A DNA stretch of 64,000 nt, from contig SNVD02008814.1 of the NCBI GenBank assembly GCA_013180625.2, positions 62,001 to 126,000 on the forward strand, read 5' to 3'. Below, one piece after another: positions 12,765 to 24,590 of this stretch (positions within the stretch are counted from its first letter, which is position 1; the number at the start of each line of letters is the position of its first letter). A program made the position numbers and the translations under genes. The stretch comes from Boswellia sacra (lineage: Eukaryota > Streptophyta > Magnoliopsida > Sapindales > Burseraceae). Under the pieces are notes generated by a model. The model worked only from the letters and a program-made list of their open reading frames with translations. It had not been told where the DNA came from and did no database searches.

Positions 12765-15700
12765 AAATGGCAAAAGAATTTTGACTCTTCTTCACCCTAA
12801 AGACTATATATGATGAACACCACCATGCGATTATCACAAATTTAGCTAGTTTGGACTGTATAGAATGGATTCGTGCGAACATGAATGAGAGGCAACAAAA
12901 CATGTTTCATAATACATGTTTTGGGTTCCTCCTAGACATTTGGGAGTTGTACTTTCCGTCTCAGTTGGTGCACAATATGCTTGAGTGGGAGGTTAACATA
13001 GTGCGGTACGATGAAAAGATGTGGTTCCTTATTAAAGGAAAAAATATGGTGTTTGAACTACAATAAAGTTAACTAATTTTATTTTTTAGTATTTAATCAT
13101 TGTAGTTTTGTTTTTTTTTTTTTTACCATTATTGGCTTCTTATGTTTTTTTCTTCTTTATAGGAAAACTGATTCGTTTTTCTGCCCACGAGTTCGATTTG
13201 GTGATCGGTTTGAAATTTCCTACCCTCGTGCCACCAATACCCAATGTCTTGAATCAGTGCCATTTGTTGGATACGTACTTTGGGGGTCAAGACATGAAAC
13301 TCATGCATTTCTATCCAAGACTTCGGGCATTAAATGTGTCAGCTATGCCAAATGAGGATGTTATAAAGCTGGCCTTGTATTACGTACTCGAGCAGTTTTT
13401 CATGGGACAGGATCGACGTCGATATGTCTTCCGTAAGTGGTTGAATTTTGTCAATATATTGGATAGTTTTAAAATTTATCCATGGGGTTCGGCGTCCTAC
13501 AATAAGACATTTAAAGGGATAAACAAAAGCTTTGGATGGGAGGTTGGAAAAGTATAAGAAGCGAAAAAGAAAATGATGATGGGGAAAGGGAAGCATTCTG
13601 AGACATATAACTTAGAAGGGTGCCCCTACGCTATTCATATACATACTAAAAAACAAATGTTGGACGTGTTTGTTAGTTTCCTTGAATTACATTTTGAAAT
13701 ACCTATTGTCACTAAAAAATATTATGTTATTAAGGTTTGGTTGTATAAGGTCGTGTCGCACATTGGCGTAACATATAAGTGAGCGGATGGGGTGTTTGCG
13801 GAAAGGATACTGCGCTTGTTGAAGTGGGAGACACAAAAAATCCCATTAGAAGACATCATCAAACGCGATGTCATGCTGGTTCAGAGGAGGGTATGTCAGG
13901 TTTCATTGATTGTTTATCCTATTATCGATCACAACGAATCACTGTTTAATTTGATAGCTTATTTGATGATGTAGGCTCATCCACTCATCATTTTGGAGCC
14001 ATCTGAGGCAGAGCAGACCACTGATTGGTACATTAGGCTTGCTGCAATAGTTGGCATTCGAAGAGGTGCACATGTAGCATGGTTGGCATTTGTGGATGCT
14101 CCTTTACAGCCCGATGAAAAGATTGAGCCACTTCCCATAGGGGATCCATCAGCTCCACCTCCTCCCGGTCAAAGTTCCCCTATTAGACCTGACAAGAGGA
14201 CAGTCATCAACACAGCCAGTTCTTCAGATGATCAGGTGCGGTCTCCGTCACTTGCTTCTCCCCTTAGTCCTACACCTCCCGCATACGAGAGTCATGGTCA
14301 TGAGGATCCATCAGGAACTCATCTCGCTGGACATAGTTATATCGATAGACCTGATGTAGGGGTAGTCATCGACATAGTCGGTCTGCCAGATGATCGAGTG
14401 GGGTCTCCATCTATCGCTCCCCTCTTCAGTCTTGCACCTACCGCATTCGAGAGCTATGGTCCTACAGGGGATTCGGTTCCTCCTTCGGGTCGCACGACCA
14501 CCTACTGTGACATTTTCCCTCCTATACGTGATGTCCCTTCCAGTTCGAAGGTATATATTTAAAATTTACCTTCGTATGCTTTTTCATTTACATTACTAGT
14601 TGGTTGGTTTGTCATATTGATTGTGAATAATGATATACAAGCGCAATCGTTCCATGATGGTTTCGAGAGCACAGTTTTGCATCAGCTTGTAGGACTTCAA
14701 GAGGAGACAACAATGTTACCGGCAAAGAACAAGGATATGCAGGAGGAGATAGTACTTCTACATCAGGCTATTGTGCTACTGGGTGGCCATTTTGGATATG
14801 CCACCATGGTACATCGCACAAATTAATAACGTAATTAATGATTTTCATGATGTCACGATGCTTAACCCGTTGTGATGGTTTACCGTAATACAATATTCGG
14901 ATGATGGTATGGGCGATGACGATAACAGTCAGGAGGCAAAAGACCTGAACCTATGGACACGAGCGTTCGTGTCACCGATGCTGCTCTCATGGGCTTCGTT
15001 TCCCTCTGAGGTCGATGACTATTTCTGAGAAAGTATAAACGGAGCCCCTTCGTCAATCCCTCGGGTAGAAAGAGAGCGAGGGTCGTGCCATATAAGATAG
15101 CCTCTGATGTTCCACATGTACAGCTATAAGACTCGGTTGTTCAGCTCGCAGACCCGGTTGTTTAGCCCACAGAGGGTCCAGTTGTTCAACCTGCAGAGGA
15201 GCTTGCTTTGCAACATTGGGAGGCAGTGTCACGAGATGCAGACAATGTATCTGATAGCATCTTGTGGACTCGGGTTCCACTATTTAACCCACATGCCCCC
15301 ACACCAGATGCTGATTGCATCAGCTGCGATACGTGGATGAGTGAGGCATTAGGCAATGTTGACTTGGGCGTCTACCTTGTTGGGCGTGAGTTCTTCATCA
15401 CGTTGACCACGCTGACCTAATGGCTTGGATCTGAGGTATGTTTCACTCCTTGTCGTCTCCTCTTGAACAACATACTATTACAATATTTATTTATTACTAT
15501 TACTATATGCAGTATATTGACAGCTACTTGTGGACTACGCTGTAGAGCTCAAGATATGGGCACAGGTGTTGTCCAGAGATCTGCTTTCATGAACACAACT
15601 TTCTGGGTAGGTATTTTCAAAACATATGAAATTATAGTATATTTGTGATTCCATACTTGTGCTTATTCGAGAGTTAGCTAACCGTACTCATGAAATTACA

Positions 15701-16412
15701 GTTAAAAGTTCAGACATTGTGGACACGATTATCCAACAAATTGGATGATATTGACTGGGTAAACGAGTCAGATATTGTCTAGTTTCTCATTGGGGAGATG
15801 CCCCTCGTTGGACGACCATGGGTCGATGTGGACATGGTGAGTCCATTTATATTCAATGTGTTAGTATGTGCTATTTTAATCAAAATGTTGTGATTGATTT
15901 CCATGTTGTCAACTTTCTGTTCAACTATATGTCCTTGTTAACATCAGAGTGAACATTGGGTGGCAGCCGATATGGATTTGAATCGTCATGTGATAGTCAT
16001 ATATGAATCATATAGTCCATACAATTCCACCGATATAGTAAGAGATACAGTCCAGCACCTGGCAGAGATGATATCACGTATGGTGCCAATGGCGGTTTAT
16101 AGTCTTCCTGACTACCCCGCAACCCCATATGACATTGAGCACATCGAGGATCCGTTCGAGTTACCATAATAGGAGGCTGGGAGAGGAGCATGTGGCGTGT
16201 ATTGTTTGAAGTTCATGGAGTTCTTAGCAGGGGGCATTCCATTGGCAAACATTAAGGCATTCACGGATGAGACACTTCGACGAAGAATGACGTTACAGCT
16301 TTGGGCTTATCTCGTTCTTCCACAAGCAAAAGAAGTCGTCTCAGCCACCACGGGGCCTGCCAATGTTGTGTCAACCGATGTTGAGCTGCAGCCCAGCATG
16401 ACTCTACAATGA
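12765..16412 (+). pseudogene. ULP-like protein gene (DUF1985 + C48 peptidase), near full length, broken (copy B)
   Basis: The DUF1985 part is split by an apparent intron. 12851-13066 holds DCIEWIRANMNERQ and SQLVHNML, and 13162-13557 resumes after an acceptor (tttatag) with RFSAHEFDLVIGL and ends around FKIYPWGSASY. 13570-13780 continues the domain (HSETYNLEGCPYA). 13993-14562 is a Pro/Ser-rich linker with two diverged internal repeats around PPAYESHGHEDPSGTH. The C48 region lies at about 15700-16412. It contains GEMPLVGRPWV, the catalytic His in HWVAADMDL, an acidic position reading Glu (VIVIYESYS) where the family usually has Asp, and the Cys in GACGVYC. In-frame stops follow FELP near 16168. 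The expected activity is cleavage of SUMO- or ubiquitin-like tags, but this copy is inactive as read. Confidence 0.85.
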
Positions 16413-16624
16413 TTTTGTGTTATGCATGGTAGAGGTATTGTCCCATGATTTTTGGCTACATGTTACACATTTTTGTATAGTTACACATTTTGTCTACTAG
16501 CACATTTTTTCCATGTATAGGGGTACGTACTTGTATAGTCAAGTGAAAAGGTCTATATGAAAAAATATAAATACATTTTTTTCGGATATATTGGTACATA
16601 CATGTATTTCGTCAGATACGTTTC

Positions 16625-16805
16625 ATACATGAATGTTTTATACATTGACAAAGCACATAAATTCGTGTTTCATATATGAATGTTTAATTCATTAACAAAG
16701 CACTTAAATTTGTGTTTCATACATCAATGTTTTATACATTGACAAAGCACATAACTGAATGTTTCATGCATGAATGTTTTATACATTGACAAAAGCACAT
16801 AAATG
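16625..16805. repeat. 47-bp tandem repeat between the converging MULE genes
   Basis: Four imperfect units, each with tttcatacatgaatg and ttgacaaagcacataaa, are spaced 47 bp apart (gacaaagcac or a variant at 16647, 16694, 16741 and 16788). They lie between the 3' ends of the ULP and mudrA genes and might act in transcript termination, though nothing in the sequence proves that. Confidence 0.75.
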
Positions 16806-16972
16806 AAAGTTTAGTTATTTGAAATAGCATTCGATGGAATAATATAAGTACACTACATCGTATAGAGCAAACAAATAATATTACATAGAGAAAAATACCC
16901 GTTGCGTACATTTGGTAGACATCATCCTCTATCACATCATGCCCCTACAATAGCATCCAGTGGAACTGGGTT

Positions 16973-19746
16973 TCAGCAAGTCTGACGATTATACCCGAAG
17001 CTTCCACACTGCCTGCAATTTCGAGATGAACTAGACTCATCGACAGAAGGGATTCGTTTCCTTCGAGGATGACCTGGTGGTCTCCTCATGACTGGCGGTA
17101 GAACCACTCTGCTGCATACCTCTTCAGGAACTATCCAATCCTTACTAACTCCAACAAGAACAATTGGCAAAGCATATGCATGTGGTAATGTTTCAGTTGT
17201 ATACCAATGAGCACAATAATCATGGCACATCAGTAGGTTCATACTTTTGCAAACAGCTAATACATGTGCACACGGAAGCTGGTCACGATCAAACACCCTG
17301 CACGTGTATGTCCGAGCGTGCATGTCAATGACGTTGACATGGTCGTTGCCTCTCACCTCATACATAGTAAGAGAGATACTAGTAACTATCATACATTTGC
17401 TCTCCTTTAAATGCTCCTCCATCAACTTGTTAGCCCACGAAAAGAAATGTAATTCTGAGTTAGCAAATAACTCTCGACGCTCGTAGAACCATTGCTGCAA
17501 GTTCGCCAAGTAATAATCTGCTAACAATGTAATCGGAAGGAATCACGCATGTCGCAAGCAGTTGTTCATCGAATCAGCAATATTTGTTGTCATGATGTTA
17601 TACCATTGGTCATGAAATTGTGAACGTGTTCATTTATCGACTCTAATCTCTCGAAGATAAATTGTGGTTACGGGCATATACGATTCAATTTGCCGTATAT
17701 GATAGTTGAAATCAGCATAGTAATATGTCCTTGCAGCTCGGGAGTATATATCCAACAAAGTCTTGACCTTGCACGTGGCCTTCAAGTTACCCTTCAAATG
17801 ATGAGTGCATAATCCATGCAGTGCATGAGGAAAAACTTCTACAACAGCTCATTCAATGCTACGTTGACGGTTAAAAATGAAAACAAGATCTCAGACATTT
17901 TGTACTACATGATCACGCAATTGTCTCATGAACCAGTTCCACGAGTCATCATTTTCAGAATGCCCAACTCCAAATGCCAATGGGTATTGTTTATTTTCAT
18001 CCACACAATAAGCCAAAAACATTGTACCTCTATATTTCCCTTTCAGAAAAGATCCATCAACTACGATCACTGGCCTAATTGATTATGCAAATCCGGCAAT
18101 AGAGGCCCCTATACTCATGAAGAAGTATATGAAATGGTTATTGTCATCAGTTTCTAAAGTCATTTTGGTCCCCGAGTTTGCTTTCTCAATCATGTACTTA
18201 TACTGGGGGAGTAGTGTGAATAATTCCTTATAAGATCCGTGAAGTTCTTTCAAAGTTGTCTCTTTTGCCCTCCATGCCTTGTTGTATGTGATATTAACAC
18301 CCAATGACTCTTGAACATCAAACGTATGAATTTGCTCTTAATATGTTTGCCAATAACATGTGCAGTTGCCTGTTTGTGATTTGGGTGAAGTCCAGCTCCG
18401 GAACATGTGTAACGGTTCTTATACTTTTTCTCTTGGAAGAAACTTTTTCTCTTGGAAGAAATGTGAATCAGCTACCTTTGTGGCACGTAAATGCCATTTA
18501 CAAGATTCAGCACAACATAAGACCTCAAACCTTGTTGCGTTGGAGTTCCTCACCTTAAATTGAATGTTGCATCTTAATGCCAAATTTGATAACTTCTCAC
18601 GAAGCTTGGTTTTACCGTTAAACATATGCCCAACTGCAACCTCAATCCCATAAACTATAAACGATGAAGCATCATCATCAACTACGGATGATGAATGCAC
18701 AACAGGCAGTATCCACCTAAATGTGTTAGCTCGACAGTTGTCATTTGCAGACCCCAAATTAGCTTCTTGATGTATAGAATTTGCATCCATTCTCGACTCA
18801 TTATTCAACACTGGATCTTGTTGCTGTCTGTATAGTCAAGGAGTAGGTGTGGAGTGACTTGGAGAATGAATGGTAAACGGCACATCTTAGTTTACATCAT
18901 TCAAAATCTCCATTTGTTCATCATTATCAAAATGTGAACCGTCTACATTCGGCCCATCAACAATAAAATCATTTAAACCCTCACCCAAATCTTTAATACG
19001 AATAGTGCATTCATCATTCTCGTCGTCACCATGCTTATTAACATCATCACTACCATCATCATAATCTTCATCACCACTATCGCCATCATTAACATCATCA
19101 CTAGCATTATTAACATCAATATTGCCTAAACTCTTAAACTCTCCAATGCTATTGAGATAACGTACTAATCTCAATGGCATCAACGAGGGCACCACTTCTT
19201 CATTTTCACTTAACACCTCAACTAACTCATGTCCCGCATGTCTTGAATATTGCTCAAAATTAATGCCAACATCATCATTCAATTGTGATTGTACACAAAT
19301 AGGAGTAGACTCACTTAATTAATTGCTTCCACTTGCTGAGCAAAACAAAGAGGGATGAGAAGAACTTTGTCACCTTCGTACTGTATCGGATCCTGACCTC
19401 TGTCTTTACTTGTCCCTATCTTCAACTTTGATAATTAATGGTGTATATGACTGTTGGTTCTCCAAACAATGTTGTATAAAAAAAAAACATCTTTGTCAGT
19501 CACAATAGGAGTCGGCAATGACGGAATACTCTTAAAAGCAAATTGAACCTCTAAACTTATGTTATGCTTACAAAGATCCCAACCCATTTTAATACTAATG
19601 CAGTCAACCAACTTATTATAAGTAGTACACCTACAAATTATCAATGACTTTGCCCTCCCACCAGTGTACAAATAACCATCATTCTCTTGCATAATCCAAG
19701 AACCATTGTATAGAATAAGTATGCGTAAAGTTTCCATATCCTGCAT
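16973..19746 (-). pseudogene. mudrA-like MULE transposase, near full length, broken (copy B)
   Basis: Reading leftward: 19435-19746 is the N-terminal segment (METLRILILYNGSW). 18887-19282 is an acidic Asp/Glu-rich stretch. 18419-18811 is the MuDR DNA-binding domain with CCAESCKWHLR, cut off by a short duplication of tctcttggaagaaa. 18083-18304 and the stretch down to about 17780 form the catalytic core (VVDGSFLKGKYRGTMF). 16973-17527 is the C-terminal part with a SWIM-type zinc finger (CRVFDRDQLPCAHVLAVC) and a CCHC-like knuckle CRQCGSFGYNRQTC whose His is Asn. The second catalytic Asp position again reads Asn (FIFNRQ), as in copy A. Stops occur in the core, for example at about 18082 and near 17850. 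Confidence 0.87.
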
Positions 19747-19829
19747 GATAGAGACATATCATATAAGGTCCATGGACAAAAAATCATTACAAATTACTTA
19801 AATAGATCACAAGAACGACAATTCTATCA

Positions 19830-20070
19830 AAATGCTCGACATATCTCAACAGAATCTAACTCGACGCTCAACACTCGACACACTAAACACGATACTCAAC
19901 AAAATACACATTCGACAATCGACACATTCGACGCTCCACTCGATGCACTAACTCGACACTCGACCATAGCCTCGACATAGTCCCTCGACACTCGACATGA
20001 CCCCTCAACATGTCAAGTGTCGGTCTTATATATTCGAAAAACAACATATTTGTCGAGCGATCTCGCTCGA
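19830..20070. repeat. Subterminal array of short CG-containing motifs (copy B, right)
   Basis: Phrases such as ctcgacactcgac and acattcgac repeat here, mirroring the left array in reverse orientation. Confidence 0.78.
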
Positions 20071-20434
20071 CTAAGTCTAGTCTTCTTCCCCCTCGCTGCG
20101 ATACTAGATTTTCTCTACATTTTGCAATTTTTAGCAAATATTGACAAAAATCGTACTATATCTAAGCTTAGTTCATATACATATCCATATTTTAAGCTAG
20201 ATAATGTGGTTGAAAGCTACGAAAACAAGAAATAATGAAAACATTACAACTTATTTCAACATTCTTGCACCATTTAGAAAGAGATTAGAGATAGTTGTCT
20301 AACCTTTTTCTCAGCTTCAACTCTAAAATTAAATAATGAAATGAAATGAAACAAAGATGTTGAAGACTGTTTCAGACAGTGGAGAAAGGAGTGATGGATG
20401 TTTCTTTCTTTTCTTTTCATTTCAATAATGAATG

Positions 20435-20549
20435 AATATAGGGCATTTTAGTCATTTCACGTTCTAAGTGTTTATGGCATTAAAAGTTTTCAAGATGTGT
20501 TTATATTTCAGTAAAGGCTCCTAATTTTATCTATTTTTTCAATTTTCCC
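20435..20549 (-). repeat. Right terminal inverted repeat of MULE copy B
   Basis: Inverted partner of 11258-11375. It ends attttccc immediately before the taaaaagtt target duplication. Confidence 0.92.
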
Positions 20550-20558
20550 TAAAAAGTT

Positions 20559-22540
20559 ACCATAAGGTTTGCTTAAAGAACAAGAAAATTTTCTAAAAAC
20601 AAACGATTAAAGCGTAGAAGCACCGACCGGGGCAGATTTCTACAAAATAATTTAGAATATTAAAGCTTGGAAGGAAGTGTTACGTGGAATGCCATCGGCA
20701 CGTGGGTGCTACGGTGGGAATGTTTGTCAATGTCACCTTTCTTTTTTTGTCTTTTATTTTTTATCAGTTTTGTATTTTCGTCAAATTGACTACATGTTTA
20801 TAATGAAAAAAGTTTTTTTTAATAGAACATAAAGTTCGCATGTAGATAACAATCTTTTATTGGTTGAGCATAGACATGCTGAAATTGGTAAAATTAACCA
20901 ATTTTTTATTTTTATTTTTTAACTTTCAAGAGGATCCACTACAAACTTATTCGGTAGTTGTGTAAAATTTTTATCCAAGCACGTGACCTAATTTTCTTTT
21001 ATTATTTTAATTATTAATTGGATCCAATGGAGTCAGTAGGATGTGTTTTATATATTTGGATTTTTATTTTTAAAATTTAGAAAGAATATATGATTGATTT
21101 TATTTTTTTTAATTTTAAAAATGATATATGGTTGATATTAATATAAATATATTGAAAAATATAAATTTTCATAAAATAATTTTTAAAAAAATAAAAAAAA
21201 GCAACTGATGTCTAAAACCTATTCTTGTCAATAGTAAAAAAAATTAATAAAAAAGTGTTAAAGTTTACAGTTGAATGAAAGTTAGAGGTTGATTGTTTTT
21301 TTATCTAAAGTCTGAATTTAACTTATTCTCAAACTTCAGATCTTTTCATGATAATTGTTTTTTTGACTTAGACTTAAATTAAGACATTTTCATCAGAATG
21401 AAAAAGATTAAAAATTTTAGCGTTTATCTAAATATAAATGTCTAAATTATTTATTACTCATCTAATTCTCTTAAATATTCTTATAAAATTCGTTTATGTT
21501 CAATTTGTACATAGCCTAATATCTCAAATTTTAAAAAATTATTATTTATTTCTAATTTTTTTATGATTCTATATATATATTAAAATAATTTTATGATCAC
21601 TTATCTTATATATATCAAATTCTATTTTTTTTTAAATAACTTCTTTATCCAATTATATACATTTCAATAAATTAAATTATAATAAATATTAATATCTAAA
21701 TATTTTTACTATATAAAATAAAATCACAAGTGGAAGTAATATATAAATAGGGATATATATGTAAAACTATTAGTTTTTAAATATTTTAATTCAGATGTTA
21801 AAATAAAAAAATAAATATATCATTCTATTTTTTATATTTAAAATTTAGTTTAATTTATACATATTTAATTTTCAGAAAAAAAATCACCCTTTAATTCTAA
21901 ACTGCTTTAACAAAATAAAAGTATCCTTATTTATTTATTCCTCGTAAGAGAAAATAGAATGAACTTCTTTTGACCAAGAGTCAAATTTGATCAACAGGTC
22001 CCTCGTATGAAAACTTGATTGGGCGCGCCGCAATGGAGCAGATGCGCCCATGTCTCTCTCCTCTGCCCATGCGCCTGGTAACTTCTGAGCTGGGATGGTC
22101 CAAGGTTGCTTCTTTCTTCTCTCTTAACTTTCGTTACTCTCATGTGTGGATGGTTCAATGTTTATTCTTTCTTCTGTCCATTCTCTCTATTCTCACGCGT
22201 CGTGGTGAATTGGGATGGTTTACTAGTTCACGGTGGTGATCATGATTGCCGGTGAGCTTTTGGATACAGAGAAGCGTTTGTTGTCTTGTTTGGGGCTTAA
22301 CATCTAGATTTTTAGGATTTAATCGGTTTGGAGGGGTAGATCGGTGAGTGGGGAGGCGAATATGGTAGTGTTAGTGCTGTCTCAGTCGCGAGGGCAGGTA
22401 GCATGGATGGCAGCAGCTCTGCAGATTCTGAGGTTGTGTTTGAGTTGATTTTGTTGCTCATATAGTGATGATGGGTCAAGGACAATGAGCATCGAAGGAT
22501 TTTGAAGCCGGTGCGCAATAGGAAGAAGGAAAATTTTTTT
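20559..22540. other. AT-rich spacer upstream of the CRK pseudogene
   Basis: Very AT-rich from 20740 to 21960, then a slightly GC-richer stretch (22000-22520) that presumably was the 5' flank of the kinase gene. No domain, terminus or RNA gene could be supported. Confidence 0.55.
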
Positions 22541-24153
22541 TGCTTCCTCTCTTGTATGCTTATTAGCATCCGTATTTCTGCTGGCGCTATATGTTACGAC
22601 GACACAGGGAGCTTCACAACTAATAGCTCCTATGAGAAAAAACCGCGATATCATCCTCTCATCTCTTGCTTCCAATGTGACTGTAAGTGACGGTTTCTAC
22701 TACACTGCCACTATTGGACAAAAGCCAGACAAAGTCTATGCTCTTGTGAATTGCAGAGAGGACTCTCCTGCCCAACAGTGTGCCTACTGTGTCCGTATCG
22801 CAACCCAAGATATGATAAATACGTGTCCAAACAAGAAAGAAGTTGCTGCATGGGGATCAAGTCCTCAATGCATTACTCACTATTCAAACAACTCTTTTTT
22901 GGGAAAACTGGAGAGTAAGCCTATGGCCGGTGGCAGTTCTGCTGATGATGACATCTCAACGAAAATTACAGAGTTTGATCAGAAGTGGGAGAGTTTGATG
23001 AATCGCCTGCTGAAAAAAGCTTCTACTGGCTCTCCTGGCGTAAGTTTGCAACTGGCTCAGTAAATTTGACATCATTTGTGAGCATATACGCATTAATGCG
23101 GTGTACTCCTGATATTTCACAGAGTGACAGTTACGAATGTCTATATCAATCTGTGGCTTACACCCAGGCCCACTACCATAGGAAGACTAGGTCTCTTATT
23201 ATGAGACCTGGCTGTATTTATATCTGGAATTTGAATCCCTTCTATGAGCTTACATCTTATGATTTATCGCAATCTCCTGCGATTTCTCCTCAGCCGCCTT
23301 CAAATAATTCAGGTAACAATAAATATTCACACTCCATTAGAAAAAGATGCACTCTTGTTAACGTATGTGAAAATTGAATGTTAATTTTGATTGAACCACT
23401 TACAGAAGAGTGTGGAATTAATAATAGTTTAACGTCTAGCAATTCATATTATCCCAATTTATATTTGTGTTTTTCTCAGGCAAAGGGGACAGTGAAACTA
23501 GAACGGTTATAGTCAGTTGTTTCTACTGTAATATTCATAGCACTTCTTATAATTGCCTTCATTTATGTCATTTTGCGACGGAGGAAGTCAGAGCAGGGGA
23601 TCAGAAGCAAGCGAGAAACAGAAGGTAAACTAATTATATACATCTTTGTTTCTCTGCGACTATCAAATATAGGCTAAGTCTTCGGTGCAGTAGATGCACC
23701 GTGCAGCGTGCCAAGCTGCCCAATGGCAGCAGCCAACTCGGTTGCAACAGCTGAGCTGGCTGCTGCCCATTGGCTCAGCTCGGCGCGCTCCATGTTGCAT
23801 CCATTGCTTCAAAAGTCCTCTCTCAAATATAAGCTTGGCTTTTCTATAGCTTTATGGCCATTATAAAGATTTAGTCGAGCTGCACATAATAGAAAAAAAA
23901 ATCACAGAGACGATATACAGCAAGGAGGAGCTCTCTTTTTCAAGTGTGTTTTTCCTTGATTGTAAATGTCCACTTTTTCTTTTATTTTTTATTACTAACT
24001 GGTAAATCTATGTGATAAATTGTTGCTATTAGATGTAGATGAGACCGACACTTCGGGACCCTTGCAGTCCAACTTCAGCACTACAGAACTGCTACAAATG
24101 ATTTCTCAACTGATAGTACGCTCGGACAAGGAGGGTTTGGTGCTGTCTACAAG
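22541..24153 (+). pseudogene. Cysteine-rich receptor-like kinase (CRK), 5' part, frame-broken
   Basis: Exon pieces of a DUF26 receptor kinase. The first DUF26 domain (22590-23030) has an intact C-x8-C-x2-C signature (CREDSPAQQCAYC). The second (23030-23250) reads CTPDISQSDSYEC, where the middle Cys is Ser. About 23480-23622 encodes a hydrophobic transmembrane segment (VVSTVIFIALLIIAFIYVIL) followed by a basic RRRK stop-transfer. 24040-24153 encodes the kinase glycine loop GQGGFGAVYK ending at a GT donor. Frameshifts are visible: an extra A in the A-run 22637-22642, another near 23040, an extra base near 23504, and one near 24080. Intact CRKs are plasma-membrane receptor kinases for stress and defence signalling. 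The rest of this gene is at 47869-49260, beyond a 23.6-kb retrotransposon nest. Confidence 0.88.
23693..23801. repeat. GC-rich long hairpin (MITE-like or foldback) in a CRK intron
   Basis: The left arm 23693-23744 and right arm 23748-23801 are near-perfect inverted copies, sharing gcagcagcca, agctg and gatgca blocks around a loop of a few bases. The block is far more GC-rich than its surroundings and lies in the intron between the transmembrane and glycine-loop exons. It could be a foldback transposon or a hairpin RNA source. I see no clear target duplication. Confidence 0.7.
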
Positions 24154-24219
24154 GTCAGTAATTAATAACATCATGTGTAAAATATTACAACTATTGGTCA
24201 AAATGATTTAAATTGTAGA

Positions 24220-24545
24220 TGACGGGCAGCCTGTAATAAGAATAAACCAAAATCAAGAAAAAAAAAAAAACTCCAACCAAACACTCATACTCATACACGA
24301 TCAACCAACAATTTGTCTGAATAATTCTTTAAAATATCATATAATCAATGTCTAAATAATATCTAACAAAATAATAATGAAAACCTATATTTATACTAGC
24401 CAAGATATATTAGAATTTGAGTCAAATTAGGATAATTCAAAATCTCTCTTTGAGTCAAAATCCCTAAACTAATAATTTCTCAGATTAAATGAAACCCTAA
24501 TTAAATAAAGACTATAACCCTGACAATAAAATAAGCCATTCTACA
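24220..24545 (-). repeat. 3' LTR of the chromovirus
   Basis: Begins tgacggg and ends ctaca on the + strand. It aligns over its whole length with 47514-47846, sharing for example aaaacctatatttatactagcc and tgaaaccctaattaaataaagact (quoted here only as markers). Confidence 0.88.
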
Positions 24546-24560
24546 TAAATTCCCCTTGAC
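24546..24560 (-). other. Polypurine tract of the chromovirus
   Basis: On the - strand the bases read gtcaaggggaattta directly before the 3' LTR start tgtagaatgg. This is the expected position and composition for the plus-strand primer. Confidence 0.75.
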
Positions 24561-24590
24561 TTGGAAAGACTTGTCTTCATACGAGTGTGA

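Larger units (their letters stand above)
11258..20549 (-). mobile_element. Mutator-like element (KI/mudrA-ULP type), copy B
   Basis: A 9.3-kb element in the opposite orientation to copy A. The ~112-bp terminal inverted repeats start ggaaaatttg on the left and, read in reverse, gggaaaattg on the right. A perfect 9-bp target duplication, taaaaagtt, flanks it at 11249-11257 and 20550-20558. A ULP-like pseudogene on + and a mudrA pseudogene on - converge. Copy B keeps the 3' parts of both genes that copy A has lost, so it shows the fuller architecture. The perfect duplication suggests it is the younger insertion. Both genes nevertheless carry stops and frameshifts. Confidence 0.92.

Noticed and set aside
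22015..22239. Short frame upstream of the CRK pseudogene
   Set aside because: No signal peptide or domain continuing into the kinase gene; looks like 5' flank.
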